DNA of 64,000 bases, from contig NC_008554.1 in NCBI RefSeq assembly GCF_000014965.1, positions 1,910,001-1,974,000 on the forward strand, written 5' to 3'. This document shows, one piece after another, positions 23,402 through 32,213 of the stretch (the first letter of the stretch is position 1; the number at the start of each line of letters is the position of its first letter). This stretch comes from Syntrophobacter fumaroxidans MPOB (GTDB lineage: Bacteria; Desulfobacterota; Syntrophobacteria; Syntrophobacterales; Syntrophobacteraceae). The notes under the pieces were generated by a model. It had not been told where the DNA came from, made no database searches, and saw only the letters and a program-made list of their open reading frames with translations. A program made the translations under genes and the position numbers.

Positions 23402-23831
23402 GCTGATCATCTCCTTGACAAGCCAATAACGTTCCAGGAGAATGTTCCCCGTTGACAGACCATGTTCGTGGGATCGGGAGCAAGCCTGAATTCTCCGAAT
23501 AAGAACTCACCCTACACAGACGGATGTCCCCCCCGGGCTGGTCGACACTGCATCTTGGAATATTGCCTTCTTAACCTTATAAGATTAAACATTACGGCAG
23601 GCGAAATCAAACGGTTTCGGCTAATCGAGCGGCCCGTGCCGGGGATTCTCCGGCCGACGGTTCCGAGCCCGTGCAGGAGAGCATCCTTTTCCTGCCCACT
23701 GCAAAGATCGGATCCCGTCGCACAAGAGATTACAGTTCTCCGACGGTTTTTTTCATGGGTCATTCCACCGGTTTGTGCCGTTGTTCCCCACTGCGGATAC
23801 CGGCCCAATCCTTCGTGGGAGGTCGGCAGGG
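23402..23831. other. Intergenic region between divergent genes
   Basis: These 430 bases separate the small Cys-rich gene (-) from a membrane-protein gene (+) and should hold promoters for both. A locally AT-rich patch at about 23560-23600 is the likeliest promoter site, but no box pair is convincing. Open frames inside have no coding character. Confidence 0.5.
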
Positions 23832-24761
23832 ATGGCAGTCGTCACGAAAAAGCTTGTTTCCGGAATGGTGATGCTTTGCGCTTCGGCTGTCTTTGTTCTG
23901 GCCACGTGCCAGATGCTGCGTAATGTGGAACCATTTCATACCTGGTACTACTCGTTCGCCTGGTGGAGCGTCATTCTGTTTTTTCAGTCAGTCCTGTATC
24001 GTCGATGGGGACGCGCCATCCTCTTCGACAACCCGTTGGATTTTGTCCGGCTGCTGCCGGTTTCCGTCACGGTTTGGCTGATCTTTGAGGCATTCAACTT
24101 CCGTCTTCAGAACTGGCACTATGAGAATCTTCCCTCCATGACCACGGTTCGCCTGCTGGGTTATACGATCGCTTATGCCACAGTCCTGCCGGGACTGTTC
24201 ACGGCACGAGATCTCCTTGAGCGCTGCGGCTTGTGGAAGAATCTGCGCTGTCGTCCGCTACGGGCCCCGCAGAAACTCTACCGGACGCTCACGGCCCTCG
24301 GGCTCGCCTGCGGCATTCTGCCCCTCCTCTGGCCCAGGTATTTCTTTCCGCTCGTCTGGGGTGCTTTCATATTTCTCTTGGAACCTCGCAATCATCGCAC
24401 CGGCGCGGGTTCACTCTTGCGGGACTGGGAAAACGGATCCCCGCGGCACTTTTTTCTCCTGCTCGCATCGGGATTGTTGTGCGGTCTGCTGTGGGAGCTG
24501 TGGAATTACTGGGCGGGTTCCAGGTGGGTGTACACGGTTCCGTTTGTTGGCGGCCTCAAAGTGTTCGAAATGCCCTTGCTGGGTTTTTTGGGCTTTCCGC
24601 CGTTCGCCGTGGAATGTTATGCTATGTACTGCTTCACGGTTGCGACATGGGCGAAGCTCGGACCGGCCCGAAAGGTCGGTTTGGCGTTCGGGGTCGCGGC
24701 GTTCGATCTGCTCGTCTTCTATGGAATCGATCGTCTCACGGTGCTTTCATTTTCCGGATAG
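23832..24761 (+). CDS. Polytopic membrane protein of unknown function
   Basis: I do not recognise this 309-aa protein. The start is ATG 23832 (MAVVTKKLVSGMVMLCASAV) after GGGAGG; the frame is open for 19 more codons upstream. It has about eight hydrophobic segments spread over its length, so it is an inner-membrane protein. A distinctive late segment reads LLWELWNYWAGSRWVYTVPF, followed by FEMPLLGFLGFPPFAVECYA, rich in Trp/Pro/Phe and probably the functional core. It appears to be a single-gene unit between the Cys-rich gene and rimO. Confidence 0.75.
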   Translation: MAVVTKKLVSGMVMLCASAVFVLATCQMLRNVEPFHTWYYSFAWWSVILFFQSVLYRRWGRAILFDNPLDFVRLLPVSVTVWLIFEAFNFRLQNWHYENLPSMTTVRLLGYTIAYATVLPGLFTARDLLERCGLWKNLRCRPLRAPQKLYRTLTALGLACGILPLLWPRYFFPLVWGAFIFLLEPRNHRTGAGSLLRDWENGSPRHFFLLLASGLLCGLLWELWNYWAGSRWVYTVPFVGGLKVFEMPLLGFLGFPPFAVECYAMYCFTVATWAKLGPARKVGLAFGVAAFDLLVFYGIDRLTVLSFSG

Positions 24762-25001
24762 CCTGGACCGGCACGGTTTGTCGGTACCGAAGGGTGACGT
24801 GACCTCCGGCGTTGCGCCGGGGAAAGGTGATGCGCCCTACCCCGCAATAGGGTTCGCCCCGCTGCGCGCCTTCCGTTGAAGAGGAAAGGAAGCGTTTTTC
24901 ATGCGTTCAGGGAGTCGGAACGACCGCCGGGTTCCTGGCCGGCTCCATGGCTTATGTGGGAATTGCGCCGCTGGTGTTTTCGGGAAGGACAACCGTCGGA
25001 A

Positions 25002-26336
25002 ATGGTGAGCAAGTCTGCCGCACTGGTCAGCCTGGGTTGCGCAAAAAATCTGGTCGACAGTGAATCCATGGTCTCGCAGCTTATTGAGCTGGGCTACGAA
25101 ATGACCCCGGAAGTGTCGCAGGCGGCACTGATCCTGGTCAATACATGCGGCTTTCTCGAAAGCGCGGTCCGGGAATCCATCGACACCGTTCTGCAACTGG
25201 CCGGATACAAGGCCTCCGGAAGCTGCGAAAAACTCGTTGTTGCGGGCTGCATGGTACAACGGTACGGAAAGAAGCTGCTCGGACTGCTGCCGGAAGTCGA
25301 TTTGTTTCTGGGCACGTCCCACTGCCATGCGCTGAAGTCCTTCATCCGCGACCATGAAGCCGGAAGCTCCGAGCGGCTCCGAATCGCTTTCCCGGATCAT
25401 GTGGACAACGGCGCCGACCGTCATCTGGTGGAGGGACGCAGCTCGGCTTACGTGAAGATTGCCGAGGGTTGCGGGAACCGTTGCGCTTTCTGCCTGATAC
25501 CCCGACTTCGGGGACCATACAGAAGCCGGCGGGCGGTCGACATTCTCCGGGAAGCGCATCGACTCGTTGCCTGCGGCGCCAAGGAATTGAACATTGTCGC
25601 CCAGGACACGACGGCATTCGGCAGTGACAGGGGTGAGGAGCACGCCCTCGTCAGTCTCCTGGAATCCCTCGAAGAGATCGAGAAGTTGGAATGGGTGCGG
25701 CTGCTCTACGCTTATCCGGACAGGATAACTCCCGAGTTGATTCGCACGATGTCTCAGTCACGCAAGGTGGTTCCCTATCTTGACATTCCGCTGCAGCACT
25801 GCGTGCCGAGGATACTGGCGAGCATGGGCCGATCGGGAACCGATCCGGAACGCATCGTGGACGCCATCCGAAGCGGGATTCCGGGGGTGGCGCTTCGCAC
25901 CTCGTTGATCGTTGGATTTCCGGGCGAGACCGAGGCGGATTTCCAGGCGTTGACCGCCTTTGTGGAATGCACGGGGTTCGAGCACCTTGGAGTCTTCGCC
26001 TTTTCACCCGAGCCGGGCACTCGTGCCGCGAGAATGCCGGACAGGGTCCCGCCGGATGTTGCACAGGAGCGACGCAAGGTCCTGTTGGAGCTGCAGCGAG
26101 GCATCTCCCGCCGTCGCCTCGAATCGCTGGTGGGGCGGGTGCTGCCCGTCCTGGTTGAAGGGTTTCATCCCGAAACCGATCTGCTGTTGACCGGCCGCCT
26201 GGCGGTTCAGGCGCCGGAAGCGGACGGCACCGTGCTGATCACCGACGGAATCGGCACACCTGGAGAAATCATGCGATGCCGGGTGACTGCCGCTCACGAT
26301 TATGATGTTGAAGCGGAGCTTCTTTCGGCGTCATAG
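25002..26336 (+). CDS. rimO: Ribosomal protein S12 methylthiotransferase
   Basis: RimO adds a methylthio group to Asp89 of ribosomal protein S12 using two [4Fe-4S] clusters. I start at ATG 25002 (MVSKSAALVSLGCAKN), giving 444 aa; the frame is open 42 codons further up without homology. The N-terminal MTTase domain has Cys13, Cys49 and Cys83. The radical SAM motif CGNRCAFC is at 157-164. The C-terminal ~65 residues are a TRAM domain. The segment GCAKNLVDSE separates RimO from MiaB. The S12 encoded at 4615-4986 has the target Asp89. Confidence 0.95.
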   Translation: MVSKSAALVSLGCAKNLVDSESMVSQLIELGYEMTPEVSQAALILVNTCGFLESAVRESIDTVLQLAGYKASGSCEKLVVAGCMVQRYGKKLLGLLPEVDLFLGTSHCHALKSFIRDHEAGSSERLRIAFPDHVDNGADRHLVEGRSSAYVKIAEGCGNRCAFCLIPRLRGPYRSRRAVDILREAHRLVACGAKELNIVAQDTTAFGSDRGEEHALVSLLESLEEIEKLEWVRLLYAYPDRITPELIRTMSQSRKVVPYLDIPLQHCVPRILASMGRSGTDPERIVDAIRSGIPGVALRTSLIVGFPGETEADFQALTAFVECTGFEHLGVFAFSPEPGTRAARMPDRVPPDVAQERRKVLLELQRGISRRRLESLVGRVLPVLVEGFHPETDLLLTGRLAVQAPEADGTVLITDGIGTPGEIMRCRVTAAHDYDVEAELLSAS

Positions 26337-26381
26337 ATCCGGGTGACATCCCCGGACCCTGTGGGCGGCGAGTAAAACGCT

Positions 26382-26410
26382 TTGACAACGGCGCAATTTT
26401 TCGTTATTAA
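26382..26410 (+). promoter_or_regulatory. Predicted sigma70 promoter for polyprenyl synthase gene
   Basis: TTGACA (26382-26387) and TATTAA (26405-26410) are separated by 17 bases. The predicted start lies near 26417, inside the longest open frame of the next gene, so translation must start downstream of it. Confidence 0.65.
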
Positions 26411-26480
26411 GCGAGTGTTTCTACTATATCTTTTGTCATGGATGGATAACGTCCATCGTTTACGGAAATTCATCATTCCT

Positions 26481-27524
26481 ATGGATCGAGCGAGCATACC
26501 AACTGTGAATTCTTCTGCTGCCTCCAGCGAATTTCCCCCGAACCTTGTGAGCATGAAAGAAAGTATTATCTCGCGAATTCAACCGGATCTACGGAGGATC
26601 GAAGAAGAAATCGAGCTTCTGCTGACCACCAGTGTACCTTTGATCTCGGTGGTGGGCCGTTATATCATGGGAAGCGGCGGGAAGCGATTGCGCCCCCTTC
26701 TCCTGGTTCTCTCGGCTCGGCTGTGTGGTTACCAGGGCAGTCACGATGCCTCCCTGGCGGTCGTATTCGAGTTCATTCATGCCGCAAGTCTGTTGCACGA
26801 CGATGTGGTGGACCACGCCAAGTTCCGCCGCAACCGTCCCGCTGCCAATACGGTCTGGGGGAACCAGGCGGTCGTGCTGGTGGGAGATTTCCTCTATTCT
26901 AAGGCAATCCACCTTACGGTGGGATATAACAGCCTGAGAATGCTCGAAGTCTTGTCCGAGGCGACGACCAGGATGTCCGAAGGCGAAGTCCTGCAACTGG
27001 TCCATGCGGACAATATCGAGATATCCGAAGAGGAATACATCGAGGTCATCACACGCAAGACGGCCGTGCTTATCAGCGCTGCGTGCCAGATCGGGGCGCT
27101 GTTCGGCGGAAACGACGTGCAGCGCGAAAAAGCCCTCAAGACCTACGGGCACAATTTAGGGATCGCATTCCAGCTGGTGGACGACACCTTGGATTACACG
27201 GGAGATGTGAAGGAACTGGGGAAACCCGTCGGCAACGACATTCAGGAGGGAAAGGCGACTCTCCCTCTGATCTGCGCCCTGAGAAACGGAAAACCCGGGG
27301 ACAGGGCCAGGCTGCGCGAAGTATTCAGTTCCGAACAGCTCCGCAAAGAGGACTTTGCCGAAATCAAGGAACTGGTCACCCGGTCCGGGGGACTGGATTA
27401 CACGTTGCGTCTGGCTTCCCGGCATATCCAGACGGCAAAGCAGGCGCTCGACATATTTCCCCCTCACCCGACTCGTGACCTGTTGTCGGATATTGCCGAT
27501 TATGTGATCTGTCGGCGCATGTGA
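26481..27524 (+). CDS. ispB: Octaprenyl-type polyprenyl diphosphate synthase
   Basis: This trans-prenyltransferase extends isoprenoid diphosphates to make the side chain of quinones. Both Asp-rich motifs are present: LLHDDVVDHA (first, with downstream RRNRPA) and VDDTLDYTGD (second). GSGGKRLRP is the substrate-binding segment. The ATG at 26481 gives 347 aa. ATG 26553 (MKESIISRIQPDL) would give 323 aa, the exact E. coli IspB length, and is a strong alternative. Neither has a clear ribosome binding site. The exact chain length of the product cannot be read from sequence. Confidence 0.9.
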   Translation: MDRASIPTVNSSAASSEFPPNLVSMKESIISRIQPDLRRIEEEIELLLTTSVPLISVVGRYIMGSGGKRLRPLLLVLSARLCGYQGSHDASLAVVFEFIHAASLLHDDVVDHAKFRRNRPAANTVWGNQAVVLVGDFLYSKAIHLTVGYNSLRMLEVLSEATTRMSEGEVLQLVHADNIEISEEEYIEVITRKTAVLISAACQIGALFGGNDVQREKALKTYGHNLGIAFQLVDDTLDYTGDVKELGKPVGNDIQEGKATLPLICALRNGKPGDRARLREVFSSEQLRKEDFAEIKELVTRSGGLDYTLRLASRHIQTAKQALDIFPPHPTRDLLSDIADYVICRRM

Positions 27525-27851
27525 AAGTACCGGTCGAGCCGGGCCATCTCATCTCGCAGCGTTCCGCACGCCAATGGATGCATGCCTGGTTTCCGGCGTG
27601 CAGGAAAAGCTCCGTTCCAGGCAACGGTGCGTCCGGCCTTATATCCCCCATCCCCCGGATACATTCCCCCGCAGAACAGTATCTTGTGCAATGCCCTGCA
27701 ACCTTGTTTCGGAGTGGGTTTGATGTTAAATTGACGGTGCGCGTTTGAGACCACGTGGGTCGAGCGGGCCTGCCGGGCTGAAGCTCGGCGATATCCCATG
27801 CAAATTGATGAATGGATATTGCCCGGTCCGATGCGTGGTTGAGACGACTCG
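27525..27851. other. Intergenic region ahead of the tetrapyrrole cluster
   Basis: These 327 bases hold no supported gene. A possible promoter lies at 27704-27732 (listed apart). GGCGTGCAGG and similar short GC-rich repeats occur but form no obvious terminator for the upstream gene. Confidence 0.5.
27704..27732 (+). promoter_or_regulatory. Weak candidate promoter for the tetrapyrrole cluster
   Basis: TTGTTT (27704-27709) and TAAATT (27727-27732) are 17 bases apart, each with 4 of 6 consensus matches. The predicted start is about 115 bases before the precorrin-2 dehydrogenase gene. Confidence 0.35.
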
Positions 27852-28625
27852 ATGCGAATCCGGGTGGAGCGGGGGACGGAGATAGACGACGAGAACAGGT
27901 TTTATCCGATTTTTGTGTCTCTCGAGGACAGAGTGTGCCTGGTGATCGGCGGGGGCGAAGTGGCTCAACGCAAGGTTGCCGGGTTGTTGCGTTTTGGGGC
28001 GGTGATTCGCATCGTGGCGAAGGATTTGACCTGCCGGCTGGAGGAGCGTTGCGACGGGACCCGGGTGCGATGGATCGGCAGGGACTATGAGCCCGGATGT
28101 CTTGACGCCGTCGACCTTGTTTTTGCGGCCACGAGCGATGTGGAGCTCAACCGCCGCATATCCGCGGATGCCCGGGCAAGGAAGCTGTGGTGCAACATGG
28201 CGAGCGATCCGGAGATGGGGACGTTCATCGTGCCGTCGATGGTCACGCGCGGGGCGCTGAATCTGGCGGTGAGCACCGGAGGCGCCAGCCCGGCCCTCGC
28301 GAGGGAAATCAGGGAAAAACTGGAAAAGGAATTCGGCCCGGAATGGGGCCCCTACATCCGGTTGATGGGATATCTGAGAAAAGTCATACAGTCCATGGGC
28401 TTGGAAAGCTCCGAGAACCAGAGGCTGTTTCGGGCGATTGCCGCGCTCCCGATATTGAGCTGGATTCAGGAGGGGCGGCGTGGAGAAATACTTCGGGGCC
28501 TTCAGGACGTATGCGGCCCCCGGCTCGGCATCGAAGGGCTGAACGCACTGCTGGATGAGTTATGGAAACCCTTTTCCTCGTCATCGCAACCCTGTGCTAC
28601 GCCACCGGAACCATCGGCTACCTGA
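27852..28625 (+). CDS. Precorrin-2 dehydrogenase / siroheme synthase N-domain protein
   Basis: This 257-aa protein resembles the N-terminal (CysG-B/Met8) part of siroheme synthase, which uses NAD to oxidise precorrin-2 to sirohydrochlorin. Seen: an NAD-binding fold with LVIGGGEVAQRKVAGLL near residue 30, DLVFAATSDVELNRRI, then FIVPSMVTRGALNLAVST and GGASPALAREIREKLE, all typical. It lacks the methyltransferase domain. The start is ATG 27852 with a weak ribosome binding site. Its last 64 bases overlap the next gene in another frame. It feeds siroheme or alternative heme synthesis, consistent with hemA downstream and a sulfate-reducing lifestyle (inference). Confidence 0.88.
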   Translation: MRIRVERGTEIDDENRFYPIFVSLEDRVCLVIGGGEVAQRKVAGLLRFGAVIRIVAKDLTCRLEERCDGTRVRWIGRDYEPGCLDAVDLVFAATSDVELNRRISADARARKLWCNMASDPEMGTFIVPSMVTRGALNLAVSTGGASPALAREIREKLEKEFGPEWGPYIRLMGYLRKVIQSMGLESSENQRLFRAIAALPILSWIQEGRRGEILRGLQDVCGPRLGIEGLNALLDELWKPFSSSSQPCATPPEPSAT

Positions 28626-29383
28626 TCTATCTTTTCCGGGACAGGGAAGTCATCCACCGGGTGTGCTGGTTCACGCTGCTCGTGGGGGCGATGTTTCACG
28701 GGGCCGCAATCCTGCTCCGGTCATATCAGATCGGCCAACTGGCGGTGACCAGCAGTCAGGAAGCCCTCTCGTTCTTTGCCTGGATGCTGGTGGTCGTCTA
28801 CCTCGCCATCCAGTTGAAGCTTCAACTCCGGATCCTCGGCTCCTTTGTGTCCCCGCTGGCGGTTATTTTCATGATGGCGTCCAGGCTCCTGCCCGCGAGC
28901 ATGGTTCCCAAAAGCGAGCTGTTCAAGAGCGGCTGGGTGATTCTTCACGTAACTTGCCTTTTCGTGGCCAATGCGCTGTTCGCCCTCGCCTTCAGCGTCG
29001 GGGTCATGTACCTGCTGCAGGAACGGCAGATCAAGAGCAAGAGCTTCGGCTTTCTGTATCCGAGGCTCCCTTCGCTGGAGCGGCTCGACACCATCAGCCA
29101 CTATTGCCTCATCGCAGGGTTCCCCCTGATGACGTGCGGTCTCGTTGCGGGGTTCGCCTACGCCAGCATGGTCTGGAACTCTCCATGGAACTGGGATCCG
29201 AAGGAGATTCTCTCGCTGGTGACGTGGTGCATTTACGCGTTCCTCTTGCACGAACGGCTGACCGTCGGGTGGAGAGGGCGGAAGGCCGCGTGGCTGGCGA
29301 TTTTTGGTTTTTCAGCGGTGCTCGTCACTTTTCTGGGAGCGAATCTGCTCCTGGCGGGACACCATTCCGCTTCGGTCAGGTAG
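28562..29383 (+). CDS. HemX/CcsA-type cytochrome c assembly membrane protein
   Basis: This 273-aa polytopic membrane protein has about eight hydrophobic segments. It carries the Trp-rich WNWDPKE motif near residue 213 that marks the CcmC/CcmF/CcsA/HemX superfamily of heme-handling proteins. Placement just before hemA matches the HemX arrangement of many bacteria, where it may influence HemA level; an alternative is a role in cytochrome c maturation. The start METLFLVIATLCY lies at ATG 28562, 64 bases inside the precorrin-2 dehydrogenase gene, an unusually long overlap that suggests translational coupling. hemA begins eight bases after its stop. Confidence 0.85.
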   Translation: METLFLVIATLCYATGTIGYLIYLFRDREVIHRVCWFTLLVGAMFHGAAILLRSYQIGQLAVTSSQEALSFFAWMLVVVYLAIQLKLQLRILGSFVSPLAVIFMMASRLLPASMVPKSELFKSGWVILHVTCLFVANALFALAFSVGVMYLLQERQIKSKSFGFLYPRLPSLERLDTISHYCLIAGFPLMTCGLVAGFAYASMVWNSPWNWDPKEILSLVTWCIYAFLLHERLTVGWRGRKAAWLAIFGFSAVLVTFLGANLLLAGHHSASVR

Positions 29384-29391
29384 TTTGAGAG

Positions 29392-30777
29392 ATGTGCCAC
29401 ATTATCCTTCTAGGCATGAACCATAAGACGGCGCCCGTGGAGATGCGGGAAAGGCTTGCCGTGGCATGCCGGCAGGAAGTCAACCCGCTTCGTCTGCTGC
29501 CGCGCCTGGAGAATGTCGATGAGTTGTTGTTCCTCTCGACCTGTAACCGTGTCGAGTTCCTGTTCACCTGCAGGGACCGGGATGGAGGGCTCAGGGAGGT
29601 GACGGCTTTGCTTCGAACCTATCTTGGGTTGGATTCCACCGAAGGCGTGGAAAACCACGTGTACGCATTCAGAGGCATGGAAGCGGTGCGCCATGTCTTC
29701 AGGGTTGCCTCGAGCCTCGATTCCATGGTGGTGGGAGAACCCCAGATTCTCGGACAGCTCAAGAGCGCCTACCGGGAAGCGACGGAATGGCGCACCGTCA
29801 AGGTCATACTCAATCGTCTGCTCCACAAGACCTTTTCGGTGGCCAAGAGAGTTCGGTCGGAGACCTGCATCGGTTCAAACGCCGTGTCCATCAGTTATGC
29901 CGCCGTGGAACTGGCCAAGAAGATCTTCGGCAGCCTGCAGGATAAACGCGTTTTACTCATCGGCGCCGGCGAAATGGCGGAACTGGCCGCCGAACACTTG
30001 CTCGCCCAAGGGGTTCGGCACATGGTGGTCGCCAATCGCACCCTCGAGCGGGCGGTCGATCTGGCAAAACGTTTCCGGGCCGAAACCACGCCTTTCGACC
30101 ACATTCTGAACGCGTTGAAGAATACGGACATCGTGCTTTCCTCCACGGGAGCGCCGGAACCGATCCTCAAATACAATGATGTCAGGGCAAGGATGCGCGA
30201 GCGACGCAACAAGCCCTTGTTTTTCATCGACATTGCGGTACCGCGGGACATCGATCCCAAAATCAACGAAATCGACAACGTGTACCTGTACGACATCGAC
30301 GACCTGCAGGGAGTCATCGACCTCAATCGCGAGGAACGCAAAAGAGAAGCCGAACGAGCGGAACACATCATTGCCGGGGAAACGTTGAAGTTCCAGGAGT
30401 GGATGGCCACGCTCAACGTGGTCCCGACCATCGTCGCTTTGCGTGAGAAAGCCGAGACGATCCGGCGGTCCGAGCTTCAGAGAACCCTCTCGCACCTTCC
30501 CCACATGAGTGAAAAGGATCGGCTTGCCGTCGAGGCGCTCACGGAGGCGATCGTCAAGAAGCTGCTGCACGACCCCATCGTGTTTCTGAAGAAAAAAGCC
30601 GACCGCAGCACCAAGGACATGTATGTCGATTACACGCAACAGTTGTTCAACCTTGCCGATGGTGACGACGGCGAGGAAGCGCCCGCCGTCACTGTCCAGA
30701 TGGCATCGGCCGGCAATGACGGCACTCTGCTGAAAACCTTTGAACCGGATAAGGAATCCCCATGGCGGAAATCATAG
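29392..30777 (+). CDS. hemA: Glutamyl-tRNA reductase
   Basis: HemA reduces glutamyl-tRNA to glutamate-1-semialdehyde, the first committed step of tetrapyrrole synthesis in the C5 pathway. It has 461 aa. The catalytic Cys51 lies in STCNRVE; GMNHKTAPVEMRERLA is the N-terminal signature. The NADPH domain has VLLIGAGEMAELAAEHL, and a C-terminal dimerisation helix follows. Its partner, HemL, is encoded at 48170-49471. The start is ATG 29392 (MCHIILLGMNHKTA). The last 16 bases overlap the next gene. The C-terminal ~45 residues are low-complexity and not conserved. Confidence 0.96.
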   Translation: MCHIILLGMNHKTAPVEMRERLAVACRQEVNPLRLLPRLENVDELLFLSTCNRVEFLFTCRDRDGGLREVTALLRTYLGLDSTEGVENHVYAFRGMEAVRHVFRVASSLDSMVVGEPQILGQLKSAYREATEWRTVKVILNRLLHKTFSVAKRVRSETCIGSNAVSISYAAVELAKKIFGSLQDKRVLLIGAGEMAELAAEHLLAQGVRHMVVANRTLERAVDLAKRFRAETTPFDHILNALKNTDIVLSSTGAPEPILKYNDVRARMRERRNKPLFFIDIAVPRDIDPKINEIDNVYLYDIDDLQGVIDLNREERKREAERAEHIIAGETLKFQEWMATLNVVPTIVALREKAETIRRSELQRTLSHLPHMSEKDRLAVEALTEAIVKKLLHDPIVFLKKKADRSTKDMYVDYTQQLFNLADGDDGEEAPAVTVQMASAGNDGTLLKTFEPDKESPWRKS

Positions 30778-31166
30778 AGTTCGGCAAGAAGGCGCAGGAC
30801 TTGAAGTCGGTGCGGGATTTGAGTCTGCGCCAGCGAAAAATCGATGCCCTCAAGAAGGTTTTTCAGTGTACCCGTTGTATGCTCAAATGTGCTAAGTGTG
30901 GGGCGCAACTGGCCGAAACGCATGGCGAGAAAGCCGGCAGGTATGCGACTCCCTACGGATTCTGCGTGAACTGCCGGGAGGAATATGAAGAATACCGGGA
31001 ACGCAAGAGCGGAAAGCAGACCACCCCCCGGTATTACTGGCACAACGAAGTCTGGATGAAGGCTTGGGGAAGCTGGCTCGAACACCAGAAGTGCCTGGAC
31101 CAGTACAGGCAGTCCAGAGAATTTCTGCAACTCCTCGAGGAAGTGGAAGAGTTGCTGAGAAAATGA
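30762..31166 (+). CDS. Cys-rich cytosolic protein of unknown function
   Basis: I do not recognise the family. The 134-aa product has an N-terminal helix, then clustered cysteines: [12 protein letters not shown] (about residues 36-47) and FCVNCREEY (about 68-76), which look like zinc-binding knuckles. The C-terminal half is charged and helical with [12 protein letters not shown]. It has no signal peptide or membrane segment. Its start overlaps the hemA end by 16 bases and tatA follows 16 bases later, so it belongs to the hemA transcript. Co-expression suggests a link to heme or redox-protein maturation (inference only). Confidence 0.75.
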
Positions 31167-31182
31167 AAAAAGGAGCAGTGTT

Positions 31183-31377
31183 ATGATCGGTGGAATCGGA
31201 ATGCCGGAACTCATCGTCATTTTGGTGATCGTGCTCATTATCTTCGGAGCCGGAAGGCTTCCGGAACTGGGGGCGGGTCTCGGAAAGGGCATCAAGAATT
31301 TCAGAAAGGCGACCAGCGAGCTGGAATCGGCCGCAACGGGCGAAAAAAAACCGGAAGAGCTGGAAGAGAAGAAATAG
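31183..31377 (+). CDS. tatA: Twin-arginine translocase subunit TatA/TatE
   Basis: TatA forms the pore of the Tat pathway, which exports folded, often cofactor-bearing proteins. The 64-aa product ([20 protein letters not shown]) has one N-terminal membrane helix, the conserved [10 protein letters not shown] hinge, an amphipathic helix [14 protein letters not shown] and a charged Lys/Glu tail. AAAAGGAG before ATG 31183 is the ribosome binding site. It lies at the end of the hemA operon; no tatB or tatC is nearby, so the other subunits must be elsewhere. Confidence 0.93.
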
Positions 31378-31700
31378 CTCTGCCGGTTCCATACTGTTGT
31401 GCGCCCTGTCCCGACGCGCCGGGGGAAGTCATATCGACCGGAGGGAGCCGCAATACGCCGGGTTTCCCCGCCCCGATGCGCCCGGGGGCTATCCGACCCG
31501 TCCCAAGACAACGGTTCACATACCGCTGATGAGGGATACAGCCAGACGGAAGAAAGGCTGCCCGTGCAGGCGGCGTGAAGACCCGCCGACTTTCCTCCCG
31601 CGGGCCGGCATCCATTCGCCGTCGCCGCCACGCCCCCCGATGCCTGGTCGGGTCGGGCCTCCACGACCGGCTCACCTTCCGGCTTCCATTCGTGTATCCC
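31378..31700. other. Intergenic, no gene seen
   Basis: These 323 GC-rich bases lie between tatA (+) and a convergent secreted-protein gene (-). Short open frames have no coding signs. I see no clear terminator for either gene. Confidence 0.5.
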
Positions 31701-32213
31701 CTACTTCGCCACGAAATTAGCTCCCGCACCGCCGATGATGATACTGTCCGTGAGCGAATCCGGACCTGCCGAGAGCTGCAGCGATATACCCATTCCATAG
31801 GGGAACAACCTGATCGCACCCAGATCGAGCGTCATGGTCTGCCAGCCGGGCGTGTGCCAGTTCACCGTGAAGGTGTTGATCAATTCATTGCCGTTGTAGA
31901 CCTTGACTGCGGATATTCTGCTGTCCATTCCACCGACGATGTTGAACCGGACCCTGATCTTCTTTGCGCCTTGCGTGGTGTCACCCACGGTCGGAACCGC
32001 ATAGTGCACCCATGCCGTGCTGTCGTACATGCTGATCTCGAGTCCCGTGGCGCGCGGAACAGCCGTGGTGACGGTGCTCGGGTCCTGAACATGGCCGCTG
32101 TGGCCGTGAGTCCAGTACCATGTGGCGTGCGCGGTTCCCGCCAGACACAGCACGGTCAAAGACAGAAAAGACACCACCAGCAAAGACTTGAAACCCCTCG
32201 GCAGTCGAATCAT
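31701..32213 (-). CDS. Secreted protein of unknown function (resembles DUF6623)
   Basis: The 170-aa product begins MIRLPRGFKSLLVV at the ATG ending at 32213, after a GGGAG ribosome binding site. Residues 1-30 are a clear Sec signal peptide ending AGTAHA. The mature part starts TWYWTHGHSGHV and is beta-rich, with WVHYAVPT in the middle and a late segment GMGISLQLS. From memory this layout (WTHG near the start, W-H-x-x-(I/V)P, G(L/M)GIS near the end) recalls the DUF6623 family, which has no known role. It is a lone gene in a sparse region and may be accessory. Confidence 0.65.
   Translation of the reverse strand: MIRLPRGFKSLLVVSFLSLTVLCLAGTAHATWYWTHGHSGHVQDPSTVTTAVPRATGLEISMYDSTAWVHYAVPTVGDTTQGAKKIRVRFNIVGGMDSRISAVKVYNGNELINTFTVNWHTPGWQTMTLDLGAIRLFPYGMGISLQLSAGPDSLTDSIIIGGAGANFVAK

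Noticed and set aside
23462-23923. A 153-codon frame overlapping the start of the membrane-protein gene
   Set aside because: It is in a different frame from the gene with membrane helices and has a random composition.
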